DNA of 41,045 bases from Deltaproteobacteria bacterium (GCA_019310525.1 JAFDEE010000018.1:1-41045); one strand, 5' to 3'. Shown: positions 1-8,015, numbered from the stretch's first letter. Notes: generated by a model from the letters alone, not told the origin. A program made the numbers and translations.

Positions 1-89
1 CCCCATGCCCCTCTAATGTGTCTTTGTGGTTGAATTTTTCGTATTGCCTTTGAACAAAATTGAACGTTTTTCAAAGGTCTCTTAGAAAA

Positions 90-104
90 GGGGCCATCGG
101 CCCC
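90..104 (-). terminator. Small hairpin, possible leftward terminator
   Basis: GGGGCC and GGCCCC form a perfect 6-bp stem around ATC. On the minus strand the stem is followed by TTTTCT, as in a weak intrinsic terminator. No leftward gene is visible to its right, so it may instead belong to a gene just outside the left edge, or be unrelated to termination. Confidence 0.3.
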
Positions 105-240
105 AGCCTGATTCCTCCTTCCAGGCAGAAAAAGACCGAAAACATCAGGCCTTGGCACTCGAGAATTTCAACTGTAACTGACTGACCATCTTGAGCTGGA
201 GTTACAATGGGTGTTTCTCAAAGGCCCGGAAAAAATATTT

Positions 241-268
241 TTGAAAAAATTTTTTTTTCTGCTATATT
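241..268 (+). promoter_or_regulatory. Candidate sigma-70 promoter with extended -10
   Basis: TTGAAA (241-246) and TATATT (263-268) each match the sigma-70 consensus at five of six positions and are separated by 16 bases. TG at 260-261 gives an extended -10. The region just upstream is a run of A and T tracts that could act as an UP element. Transcription would start near 275 and go rightward. The first credible gene is fdhA at 959, so the leader would be about 680 nt and would include the MITE-like element. No expression evidence is available. Confidence 0.45.
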
Positions 269-461
269 TACCGCGCCTCTTCGCTTAACTGCACTCATGT
301 TTATTCCCGTAGTACGAAATTACCCTGCCCAACCGGTATTTCTCGCCGGGAGGGGCGTACGAGGACCTTCTTGCAGGAACCAACCGCCAACCTTGAGTAT
401 AAAGCATCCTCGGCGCGAAACCTTTGCAAAACGCATGATTTTATACAATTCCAGCCTCACA

Positions 462-520
462 CTCAAACCGGGGATCCGCCCGAGGGGTATGGAGCCGCTA
501 TGGTGCGGACAAATTTTAAT
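462..520. repeat. Diverged inverted copy of part of the MITE-like element
   Basis: This segment is an imperfect reverse complement of 661-721, inside the neighbouring element. The outer 13 bases (462-474 against 709-721) and the last 16 bases (505-520 against 661-676) match perfectly, while the middle differs. It lies outside the terminal repeats of the element, so it looks like the remnant of a second, older copy in opposite orientation. A large hairpin between the two arms is also possible. Confidence 0.5.
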
Positions 521-575
521 GTCACAATTTGGGAATGGGAGAAAATCTCTCCCTCTCAGGCGCAGACTTTAGTTC

Positions 576-765
576 GTGTCCATCCATAAATGAGAAAATT
601 TATGCAAGGTCAAGGAAGGCGAAAATTTTAACCGCAGGAATACATTGAAGTATTTCGAGGATTAAAATTTGTCCGCGCTTCGCTTGGACACCCCACCCAA
701 CGGGCGGGTCCCCGGTTTGAGCCTGACGCAGAGATTGCGAAAATTGGCCATTTATGGATGGACAC
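576..765. mobile_element. MITE-like element, 17-bp TIRs, 6-bp target duplication
   Basis: GTGTCCATCCATAAATG at 576-592 is repeated as its exact reverse complement at 749-765. The element is directly flanked by TAGTTC on both sides (570-575 and 766-771), as expected for a target-site duplication. It is 190 bp long and has no coding capacity. The interior holds a second imperfect palindrome (about 625-670) with AAATTTTAA arms. These are the hallmarks of a non-autonomous miniature inverted-repeat transposable element. The parent transposase is not in this window, and the family cannot be named from sequence alone. Confidence 0.7.
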
Positions 766-958
766 TAGTTCGATCGTTTTTTTGAGTAGGGGTCAAGGAT
801 TCAAGGGGCCCAGGGTTCGAGTGAGAAATCGGGATTTAAGGAAAGATGATTTTCACTTGACCCCTCGCCCCCTAACAAAGGATAGGAGTTACTGCCGGTC
901 GGACCAGGGACCGATTCGGGTAATGAGAACCATTCTGAATTGAATCAGGTACGGAGAG

Positions 959-3727
959 ATGGACGGAGAGAAGACAATCTACATCGATGGTCAAGCGTAC
1001 GGTTTTAAAGACGGTGAAACGATTTTACAGGTTGCGGAGCGAAACGGGATCCATATCCCGACCCTGTGTTACCTGAAGGGGTGTACTCCGACCGGGGCGT
1101 GCCGCATCTGTGTGGTGGAAGTGGAAGGGGCCCGTTCCCTCATGGCCGCCTGTGCAACCCCTGCTGAACCCGAAATGAAGGTGAAAACGGAATCGAAAAG
1201 GGTGATTGAGGAACGCCGTCTGAATATCGAGCTGCTCCTGGCCTCGGGAAATCACAATTGCCTGGTTCAGGACCTGGATATCGAGTCATGGACGGATTTC
1301 CAACTGGACTCCCTGGCTGTCCCCGAACACGAAACCCTGTGTCCCGCGTACGGGGATTGCAGGCTCCAGGAACTGGCCGTTCAGTACCAGGTTCGGTGTA
1401 ACAGTTTCACGCCTTCGGAAACCAAGTATCCCATCGAAAACGTCAATCCCTTCATTATCCGGGATTTTTCCCGTTGCGTGCTTTGCGGTCGATGCGTGCA
1501 GGCCTGTAACGAGGTTCAGGTCAACAACGCCATCAGCTACGGATACCGGGGCACTGAAGGAAAGATCGTTGCCAAAGGAGACAGACCCCTGAAGGATTCG
1601 GATTGCGTTTTCTGTGGGGAATGTATCCAGGTTTGCCCTGTCGGGGCGTTGGTGAGCAAGAAGGACCTGGAACTGGGTACCAGGGCGGGCGCGGAACGAA
1701 AGGTTCGTACAACGTGCTCCTATTGCGGTGTTGGGTGCCAGATTTATCTGCATGTAAGAGACGGCCGGGTCGTTCGGGTCACGGGTGTGGAGGACGTTGG
1801 CCCCAATCATGGGAGCCTTTGTGTGAAGGGCCGTTTCGGTTACGATTTCATCCATGATCCTGAACGGCTCACCAGACCCCTGATCAAGGAGAACGGCGAA
1901 TTCCGTGAGGCGAGCTGGGAAGAGGCCCTGGATCTGGTGGCCCGTCGCCTTGGAGAAATCAAGACGGCCTCGGGTCCCGACGCCATCGGCGTGCTCACCT
2001 CGGCCAGGATCACCAATGAAGAAAATTACGTGGTGCAGAAGTTCGCCCGGGCGGTGCTGGGGACCAATAACGTCGATCACTGTGCCAGGCTCTGACACAG
2101 CTCCACGGTGGCCGGTCTGGCCGCCGCCTTTGGAAGCGGAGCAATGACTAATCCTATCGAGGACATTGAGAAGGCCGAGGTTATCCTCATTACTGGCTCC
2201 AATACCACCGAAAACCATCCCGTCCTCTCCTCATACGTTAAGCGGGCTGTTGTCCATAAAGGGGCCAAGCTGATCGTCGTGGATCCGCGAAAGATCAACA
2301 TCACGCGTTTTGCCGCCAAGTGGCTCCGGCCCAACCTTGGAACGGACGTGGCCTGGATCAACGGGATGATGCATGTCATCCTGAAGGAAGGACTCTATCC
2401 GGAGGACTATGTCAAGACAAGAACGGTGGGTTTCGAGGACTTGAAAAAGACGGTGGAGAAATACACTCCTCAGTACGTGGAGGAGATCACAGGCATCCCG
2501 AAGGAGGATCTCATCGAAGCGGCGCGGATGTATGGTTCCGCCCGAGCCGCCTCCATTCTCTATGCCATGGGGATTACACAGCACATCACCGGCACGGACA
2601 ACGTCAAGTCCCTGGCCAATTTGGCCATGCTTTGTGGAAACGTGGGGGTGGAAGGCGGCGGTGTCAATCCCCTGCGGGGGCAGAACAACGTCCAGGGGGC
2701 CTGCGACATGGGCGGATTGCCCAATGTCTACACGGGCTACCAGAAGGTAGCGGACGAGGCCGTGCGCAAGCGGATGGCGGAGGCCTGGGGGGTCGGGGAA
2801 CTGCCTGCCGAACCGGGCTTGACCGTTACCCGTATGATGCAGGAGGCCCATGAGGGAAACCTCAAGGCCATGTACATCATAGGGGAGAACCCCATGGTCT
2901 CGGACGCTGACCTGAACCATGCCGAAGCCGGGTTGAAAAAACTGGATTTTTTGGTTGTCCAGGATATTTTCCTGACCGAGACGGCCCGGGTGGCCGACGT
3001 GGTGTTGCCGTCCGCTTCCTTCGCAGAGAAGGAGGGAACTTTCACCAACACGGAACGCAAGGTTCAGCGCGTCAGAAAGGCCGTTGAAAGCCCGGGAGAG
3101 GCCCTGGAAGACTGGCGGATCATCAGCGGGCTGGCCACCCGGATGGGCTATGAGATGACGTACGGGAGCGCCGCCGAGATCATGGAGGAGATTGGACGGG
3201 TGACCCCTTCCTATTGCGGCATCGATTTCGGGAGGCTTGAGAAGGACGGCATCCATTGGCCCTGCCCGGCGACCGACCATCCCGGGACACCTTGCCTCCA
3301 CGTGGATCAGTTTACCTGCGGGCTCGGCGTGTTTCATGCAATCGATTTTAAACCTCCCGCCGAGGTCCCGGACGAGGAATACCCCCTGTACCTCACCACC
3401 GGACGCGTGCTTTTCCAGTACCACACGGGGACCATGACCATGAAAACGGACGATCTGAACGTACTCGCTCCCGAATGTTTCGTGGAGATCGCCCGAGCGG
3501 ATGCCGAGACTTATGGGCTGAAGAGTGGTGATCTCGTAAGGATCGGGTCGAGGCGGGGACAGATCGAGGTCAAGACCCTTGTTTCGGAGAGGGCCGTGCC
3601 CGGCACCGTGTTCATCCCCTTCCACTACGTGAAGGCCGCCGCCAACAGGCTGACGAACAACGCCCTCGATCCCATCGCGGGTATACCGGAGTTCAAGGTT
3701 TGCGCCGTCAGGATCGAGAAGGCCTAG
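959..3727 (+). CDS. fdhA: Formate dehydrogenase catalytic subunit, selenoprotein
   Basis: This molybdenum or tungsten bis-MGD formate dehydrogenase oxidises formate to CO2 or runs in reverse. The frame is interrupted by an in-frame TGA at 2093-2095, read here as selenocysteine 379 within the family motif C-A-R-L-U-H-S. Both halves share one frame, giving 922 residues. N-terminal to the catalytic domain are a 2Fe-2S domain (C37, C48, C51, C65), a His/Cys cluster (H99, C101, C128, C134), and two 4Fe-4S motifs (C173-C183, C216-C226). The 4Fe-4S site of the molybdopterin domain starts at C253, C256 and C260. This HydA/NuoG-like electron-transfer arm is typical of soluble NAD-linked or bifurcating enzymes. 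No signal peptide is present, so it should be cytoplasmic. The NuoE-like gene starts 14 bases downstream. The start is supported by AGG/GGAGAG just upstream. Confidence 0.95.
2093..2125 (+). promoter_or_regulatory. Bacterial SECIS element with UGA selenocysteine codon
   Basis: The TGA at 2093-2095 is followed, after 11 bases, by a 7-bp stem: GGTGGCC at 2107-2113 pairs with GGCCGCC at 2119-2125, with one G-U pair. The loop is GGTCT. Spacing and loop closely match the E. coli fdhF SECIS, whose apical loop also carries GGUCU. It should recruit SelB and Sec-tRNA to decode the UGA. The selenocysteine machinery genes (selA, selB, selC) are not in the window. Confidence 0.88.
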
Positions 3728-3741
3728 GAGGAGAAAGACCC

Positions 3742-4245
3742 ATGGGATACAAAGCCGAGATCCTTTCCGCAATCAATCCGGACCTGACCCCTGAAGTGAT
3801 GGAGAAAGTGGATGAGATCCTGGAACGAAACCGGGGCAAACCGGGGAGCCTGATTCCGGTCCTCGAGGAATGCCAGGGAGTCGTGGGTTATCTCCCCCTT
3901 GAACTCCAGGAGTACATTGCAGAGAGCCTCAATATCCCCGGCAGCACGGTCTTTGGGGTCGTCACCTTCTATTCCTTCTTTTCCATGGTGCCGAAAGGGC
4001 GGCACACCATCAAGGTTTGCATGGGCACCGCCTGCTACGTCAGGGGAACCAAGAGGATCATGCAGAGGCTCAAGGAGGATTTCGGTCTCGAGGTGGGTCA
4101 AACGAGTGATGACCGCAGGTTCACTCTCCAGGCTGTCCGTTGCCTCGGGGCCTGTGGATTGGCACCGGCCGTGGTGATCGACGAAGACACCCACGGAGGG
4201 GTCAGGCCGGAGAAGATCGGGAAAATCCTGGAACGCTACCAGTAG
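3742..4245 (+). CDS. NuoE/HydC-like [2Fe-2S] subunit
   Basis: This 167-residue protein is a thioredoxin-fold 2Fe-2S subunit related to the 24-kDa subunit of complex I (NuoE) and to HydC of bifurcating hydrogenases. The cluster ligands are visible as C-M-G-T-A-C and C-L-G-A-C in the second half. It should pass electrons between the NuoF-like flavin subunit (8767-10593) and FdhA. The ATG at 3742 has a strong AGGAGGAG eight bases upstream, so the upstream TTG that extends the frame into fdhA is not preferred. Together, fdhA, this gene and the NuoF-like gene make a three-subunit NAD-linked formate dehydrogenase. Confidence 0.92.
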   Translation: MGYKAEILSAINPDLTPEVMEKVDEILERNRGKPGSLIPVLEECQGVVGYLPLELQEYIAESLNIPGSTVFGVVTFYSFFSMVPKGRHTIKVCMGTACYVRGTKRIMQRLKEDFGLEVGQTSDDRRFTLQAVRCLGACGLAPAVVIDEDTHGGVRPEKIGKILERYQ

Positions 4246-4261
4246 AGAAATAGGGGTCGAA

Positions 4262-4621
4262 GTGAAGCTGTCTGAGATCAGAGATATCCTTAAAGCCACC
4301 GTGGTGGTCGGCGAAGACAAGCTGGATATGACCATTGAAAAGGGGGCTGGAACCGACCTGATGAGCGATCTTCTCAGGGGTCCCACCAGCGGGGTGCTCC
4401 TGTTGTCGGGCCTCAACAACATTCAGACCATCCGAACCTCCGTGATCGCCGGGGTGGCAGCTTTAGTGCTGGTCAGGAATAAGACCCCGGACCAGGAAAT
4501 GATCGAGCAGGCGCGGCAGCACGATTTACCGCTTCTTTCGACCCCCTTTACCATGTTTACGGCCTGTGGGAGGCTTTTCAGGCACGGGCTTCGGGGCGTG
4601 GAAGACAAATCCCCGAAGTAG
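4262..4621 (+). CDS. DRTGG-domain protein (first copy)
   Basis: This 119-residue protein starts at GTG with GGGGTCG upstream. It resembles the small DRTGG-domain proteins found next to NADH-linked hydrogenase and formate dehydrogenase genes. The core has a GTDLMSDLL segment, a stretch of short hydrophobic beta-strands, and VIAGVAALVLVRNK followed by a helix and LPLLSTPFTMF. A second copy lies at 6359-6706. The biochemical role of the stand-alone domain is not established. Its position suggests ligand or redox sensing tied to the enzyme. There is no membrane segment. Confidence 0.75.
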   Translation: MKLSEIRDILKATVVVGEDKLDMTIEKGAGTDLMSDLLRGPTSGVLLLSGLNNIQTIRTSVIAGVAALVLVRNKTPDQEMIEQARQHDLPLLSTPFTMFTACGRLFRHGLRGVEDKSPK

Positions 4622-4640
4622 GGTGCCTCCTTCATTCGCC

Positions 4641-5090
4641 ATGCCCCAGTTGACAAAGACCTTCCCCATCAAGGCCCGGGATTTCATCAGGGCGGGTGAA
4701 GTCTCCATTCAGATCCAAGGTTTGCTTAAGACCATCGGTTTCGAACCCGCTCTGATCAGGCGCGTTTCCATCTGTGCCTATGAATCGGAGATGAACGTGG
4801 TCATGCACGGTGGGGATGGGACTTTAACCCTGAACGTGGATCCTTCCGTCATCCTCATCGAAGTGAAGGACGACGGGCCGGGGATTGAAAATATCGAATT
4901 GGCCTTCCAGGAGGGGTACAGTACTGCTTCCAAGGAATACAGGGAAATGGGATTCGGCGCGGGCATGGGTCTGCCCAATATCAAGAAAAGCGCTGATACC
5001 GTTGAAATCCGTTCCCAAAAAGGCGGGGGCACGTATCTGAAAATGTGCTTCCTGTTGAGCAGGGGCGATGGGCAAGGGACGGGAAAATAA
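4641..5090 (+). CDS. Orphan GHKL ATPase, anti-sigma-factor-kinase-like
   Basis: A 149-residue protein consisting almost entirely of an HATPase_c domain, like RsbW/SpoIIAB. The N-box is E-S-E-M-N-V-V-M-H-G, the G1 box is D-D-G-P-G-I-E and the G2 box is G-F-G-A-G-M-G-L. It has no dimerisation/phosphoacceptor histidine domain and no sensor domain. The chosen ATG gives a compact domain; the frame extends upstream through the end of the DRTGG gene, but that part is not conserved-looking. It overlaps the next gene by 23 bases, so translation is probably coupled. It may bind or phosphorylate a partner encoded in the cluster. No sigma factor or anti-anti-sigma factor is visible nearby. Confidence 0.8.
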   Translation: MPQLTKTFPIKARDFIRAGEVSIQIQGLLKTIGFEPALIRRVSICAYESEMNVVMHGGDGTLTLNVDPSVILIEVKDDGPGIENIELAFQEGYSTASKEYREMGFGAGMGLPNIKKSADTVEIRSQKGGGTYLKMCFLLSRGDGQGTGK

Positions 5091-6369
5091 CCTGCCGACA
5101 CACTATGTCCAGATCGATGACAAGCTGTGCAATGGATGCGTTCTTTGCATGAAGGCCTGCCCCACCAAGGCCATCCGGGTAAGGAACGGAAAGGCACGGA
5201 TCCGGGGCGTCTGTATCGACTGCGGGGAATGTATCCGCGCCTGCCCGAGGGGGGCTGTCAAGGCGATCACGACCGTACAGGACGCCGCCAGGATGAAGCC
5301 TTACACCATTCTCAGCTCTTCACCGGTCCTTTACACCCAGTTCGGGGAAGAGGTCACACCCAACGACATCCTCCTGGCCCTCCGGAAGGTTTTCAGACAT
5401 GTTTACGATCAGGCCTATGTAAACGAATTGTTCAACGTGGCCACCGAATTTTACATCCGGGAAAGGCGGGAAACGGAAGAGGAAGGATGGCCCTTGATTT
5501 CACCGATCTGCCCGGTGGTTAACCGGCTGATCGCCTATCGTTTTCCTCAGCTCTTCAAGAATATTTTGCCTCTCATCCCGCCGCGGGAGATCGCCGCCCG
5601 GGAAGTGAGACGCCGTCTTTATTGCGAGTCCGTCTTCAAGACCGAGGAATTCGGCATCTATCACCTCTCTCCCTGCTCGGCGAAGATGATCTCCATTAAG
5701 GAACCCCTGTTTTTGAACTCTTCTTATCTGGACGGGGCCCTCGGGATCAACGAGGTATACGAGGAGATCAAGAAATTTATTGGGAAAGACAACAGTAACA
5801 TCATGATCCACAGATCAGGGGGTGTCGGGATCTGGTGGGGGATGTCCGGTGGGGAGATCGCCGGCCTGGACAGCGGGAAGTACCTCGCGGTCTCTGGTAT
5901 GCCGGAAACCATCAAGTACCTGGAAATGATCGAAATGGGCCTCCTCGGAAATATCGAGTACGTGGAGTTTCGGGCATGTTCAGAGGGGTGCATCGGGGGA
6001 CCAATGACGGCGGTGGACAAGTACGAGGCCAAGCACGTTCTGCAAAAACTGGTCCGAACTTACGGGGTCCGGAAAAAAGTGGACTATTCCCAGGCCCGGA
6101 AGGCCTACCGGGAAGGCTGGTTTTTGGCGGACCGCAAAACCGATATCCCCCCGCATCGATCCGGGACTCTCTCAATCTCCGAGGCCATTCAGAGACAGGA
6201 GCGGGTGGAAGAAGTTTACCGTCTGCTTCCCAAGAAGGAATGCGGGATCTGTGGAAGTCCCGATTGTCGTACCTTTGCGGAGGATGTGGTGGACGGGGAA
6301 GCCGATTTGGACGACTGCCCCATCCACAAAAGCAGGGACAGAAAGGTGAAGATCGTACATGAAGGCTAG
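5068..6369 (+). CDS. [FeFe]-hydrogenase-like H-cluster domain protein, HydS-type
   Basis: A 433-residue protein. Two 4Fe-4S motifs (C21-C31, C49-C59) are followed by an [FeFe]-hydrogenase large-subunit domain. The C-terminal four-cysteine Fe-S motif (C392, C395, C400, C417; spacing x2, x4, x16) is like that of RnfB. The four cysteines that hold the H-cluster seem to be kept: C148 in S-P-I-C-P-V-V, C203 in S-P-C-S-A-K, C304 and C308 in A-C-S-E-G-C-I-G-G. The first cysteine of the usual T-S-C-C-P motif, which carries protons in active enzymes, is replaced by isoleucine. This pattern fits the sensory (group C, HydS) branch rather than a fast hydrogenase. Unlike typical HydS it lacks a PAS domain. 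It is probably a redox or H2 sensor. Maturases HydEFG are not in the window. Confidence 0.8.
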   Translation: MGKGRENNLPTHYVQIDDKLCNGCVLCMKACPTKAIRVRNGKARIRGVCIDCGECIRACPRGAVKAITTVQDAARMKPYTILSSSPVLYTQFGEEVTPNDILLALRKVFRHVYDQAYVNELFNVATEFYIRERRETEEEGWPLISPICPVVNRLIAYRFPQLFKNILPLIPPREIAAREVRRRLYCESVFKTEEFGIYHLSPCSAKMISIKEPLFLNSSYLDGALGINEVYEEIKKFIGKDNSNIMIHRSGGVGIWWGMSGGEIAGLDSGKYLAVSGMPETIKYLEMIEMGLLGNIEYVEFRACSEGCIGGPMTAVDKYEAKHVLQKLVRTYGVRKKVDYSQARKAYREGWFLADRKTDIPPHRSGTLSISEAIQRQERVEEVYRLLPKKECGICGSPDCRTFAEDVVDGEADLDDCPIHKSRDRKVKIVHEG

Positions 6370-6706
6370 AGAACTCATCAGGCTTTTTGAATTGGAAACA
6401 GCGGCAGGGGAAAAGGGGTTGGATCGGGAGATCGAGGCCGGGTACTGCGGGGACCTGCTCAGCGATGTAATGGCCAATGCCCCACGCGGGGCGGTGTGGC
6501 TCACGGTTCAATCCCACCAGAACATCGTTGCGGTGGCTGTCCTCAGGGAGATGGCGGCCGTCATCCTGGTCAACGGGCGCCCTCCGGATGAAGAGACCAA
6601 GGCGAAGGCCGAGGAAGAAGGGATCCCCATTTTCGTGACTTCCCGGGGGGCTTACGAGATGGCCGGGCTCCTTTACAAGGCCGGGATCAGCGGAAATATC
6701 GGGTGA
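6359..6706 (+). CDS. DRTGG-domain protein (second copy)
   Basis: A 115-residue paralogue of the protein at 4262-4621: a charged N-terminal helix, then G-Y-C-G-D-L-L-S-D-V, a hydrophobic core, AVLREMAAVILVNGR and I-P-I-F-V-T-S near the end. The start codon overlaps the end of the hydrogenase-like gene by 11 bases, and its TGA overlaps the GTG start of the next gene by 4, so the genes are translated as a unit. The duplication of DRTGG and ATPase genes on each side of the H-cluster gene suggests two matching regulatory pairs. Function is unknown. Confidence 0.75.
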   Translation: MKARELIRLFELETAAGEKGLDREIEAGYCGDLLSDVMANAPRGAVWLTVQSHQNIVAVAVLREMAAVILVNGRPPDEETKAKAEEEGIPIFVTSRGAYEMAGLLYKAGISGNIG

Positions 6707-7452
6707 GACGTTTCAAGGCGGACCTCCATATCCATTCCTGCCTCTCCCCCTGTGGGGATCTGGACATGAGCCCCAGGGGGATAGTGGAGGCGAGTCTTCA
6801 GAAGGGACTGGACCTGATCGCCCTTTGTGATCATAATACGGCCGAAAATGTGGGGGCCGTCATCCGGGCGGGGAAGGAACGGGGCCTGTGGGTCCTTCCC
6901 GGGATGGAGGTCAACTCTTACGAGGAGGTTCATTCTTTGGCCTTATTTGACCGGGAAGCACAGGTTCTGGAAATGCAGACGTTCGTTTATAACCACCTGC
7001 AGGGAACCAATCGCCCCGAACTTTTCGGCGAGCAGGTGGTGGCCAACGAGTTCGACGAGGTTGAAGGATTTAATGACCGGCTGTTGATCGGGGCAACGGG
7101 AATCCGGTTGGTTGACATCATTAATAAAGTCCATCGCCTGGGAGGACTTTGCATCGCCTCCCATGTGGACCGGCCCAGCTATAGTGTCGTAAGCCAACTG
7201 GGCTTCATATCACCTGGGCTGGAATTTGACGCACTCGAGGTTTCGCCCAGGACGGACCTGGAAAAGGCACGAAAGGATATTCCAGGGGCTGCGGATTACC
7301 CCTTGGTGACATTCTCGGACGCCCACTTCCTTAAGGATATCGGCGGGGTCTGCACGGAATTCCTCCTTGATCACCCCGGGATCGAGGAGATTCGGATGGC
7401 CTTGAAACAGGAGCAAGGGAGGGGCATTGTGGAGGGGCCTTGCGGGAACTAG
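6703..7452 (+). CDS. PHP-domain metal-dependent phosphoesterase
   Basis: A 249-residue PHP-family hydrolase. The metal-binding motifs are D-L-H-I-H-S near the N-terminus, C-D-H-N-T-A, G-M-E-V-N, E-E-V-H-S-L-A, A-S-H-V-D-R and S-D-A-H-F near the C-terminus. This is the usual set of histidines and acids for a three-metal site. GTG start, overlapping the previous stop by 4 bases. The family includes phosphatases such as those acting on nucleotides or histidinol phosphate; the substrate here cannot be told. Its place between a DRTGG protein and a GHKL ATPase suggests that it removes a signalling phosphate or degrades a small nucleotide. Confidence 0.85.
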   Translation: MRRFKADLHIHSCLSPCGDLDMSPRGIVEASLQKGLDLIALCDHNTAENVGAVIRAGKERGLWVLPGMEVNSYEEVHSLALFDREAQVLEMQTFVYNHLQGTNRPELFGEQVVANEFDEVEGFNDRLLIGATGIRLVDIINKVHRLGGLCIASHVDRPSYSVVSQLGFISPGLEFDALEVSPRTDLEKARKDIPGAADYPLVTFSDAHFLKDIGGVCTEFLLDHPGIEEIRMALKQEQGRGIVEGPCGN

Positions 7453-8015
7453 CCCTTCATATCATGGATATTATTGAGAACGGCATCAATGCCGGGGCGG
7501 GCCTGATCCGGTTGAATATTCAGGAAGATCGAAGGAAGAATCGACTTCGGATTACCATACAGGACAACGGACGCGGTATTCCCAGGGAGATCCTGGACAA
7601 AGTGACCGATCCCTTTTTCACCACCCGGACCGCCCGCAGGGTGGGACTCGGGCTCTCGTTATTCCGGGAGGCCAGCAAACGGTGCGGGGGAGAGTTCAAG
7701 ATCGATTCCAGGCCCGGTGAGGGTACGACCGTGGAGGCCACGTTTCAAATGGACCATATTGATCTGGCCCCCATGGGGGATCTCACCGGGGCCCTGACCA
7801 CCCTGATGATGGGAAGCCCGGAGGTGGATTTCCTTTACACCCATGAAATCGATGGAAGGCGGTTCGTCCTGGATACGAGGGAGATCAGGGAAACTCTGGA
7901 TGGGGTCCCCCTGAATAATGCCCGGATCCTGAAGTTTATTTCCGATATGATCGAAGGGGGAGTCGAGGAGATAAGAGGGCTGCAAGAAAAAGGGGGAGAA
8001 GGGATCGAGGACTGA
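7440..8015 (+). CDS. Orphan histidine-kinase-type GHKL ATPase
   Basis: A 191-residue protein with the ATPase half of a histidine kinase: N-box H-I-M-D-I-I-E-N-G-I-N-A-G, G1 box D-N-G-R-G-I-P, F-box D-P-F-F-T-T-R, G2 box G-L-G-L-S-L-F. It lacks a HisKA phosphoacceptor domain and any sensor. The last 70 residues form an extra domain of unknown fold. The TTG start is chosen because a GGAGGGG lies just upstream and the codon overlaps the end of the PHP gene, giving tight coupling. It could be the catalytic part of a split kinase whose sensor is the H-cluster protein, but this is inference. Confidence 0.78.
   Translation: MRELALHIMDIIENGINAGAGLIRLNIQEDRRKNRLRITIQDNGRGIPREILDKVTDPFFTTRTARRVGLGLSLFREASKRCGGEFKIDSRPGEGTTVEATFQMDHIDLAPMGDLTGALTTLMMGSPEVDFLYTHEIDGRRFVLDTREIRETLDGVPLNNARILKFISDMIEGGVEEIRGLQEKGGEGIED

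Larger units (their letters stand above)
1..958. other. Intergenic region without a convincing gene
   Basis: No reading frame here resembles a known protein. The two longest overlapping frames (207-572 and 371-589) run through repeat sequence and an AT-rich tract and lack good ribosome binding sites. What can be seen is a short hairpin at 90-104, an A/T-tract with a promoter-like sequence at 241-268, a diverged repeat arm at 462-520 and a MITE-like element at 576-765. Positions 785-880 have purine-rich runs of the 'gggtcaagg' kind and a matching 'cacttgacccc', typical of degenerate intergenic repeats. The segment probably serves as the upstream or leader region of the formate dehydrogenase cluster. 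Confidence 0.6.

Noticed and set aside
207-589. Two overlapping open frames before the MITE-like element
   Set aside because: No ribosome binding site or recognisable domain; they run through A/T tracts and repeat sequence, and one ends within the terminal repeat of the element.
959-2095. Truncated, broken formate dehydrogenase (pseudogene) ending at the TGA
   Set aside because: The TGA is at the family's Sec position, the frame continues to 3727, and a SECIS hairpin follows.
2231-3772. Long open frame on the minus strand across fdhA
   Set aside because: It is a shadow of a GC-rich gene: no ribosome site, no domain, and fully covered by the conserved fdhA frame.
5068-6369. Active H2-producing [FeFe] hydrogenase
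   Set aside because: The proton-relay cysteine of the first motif is replaced by Ile, the conserved Glu of the second motif is missing, and the domain order matches the sensory branch.
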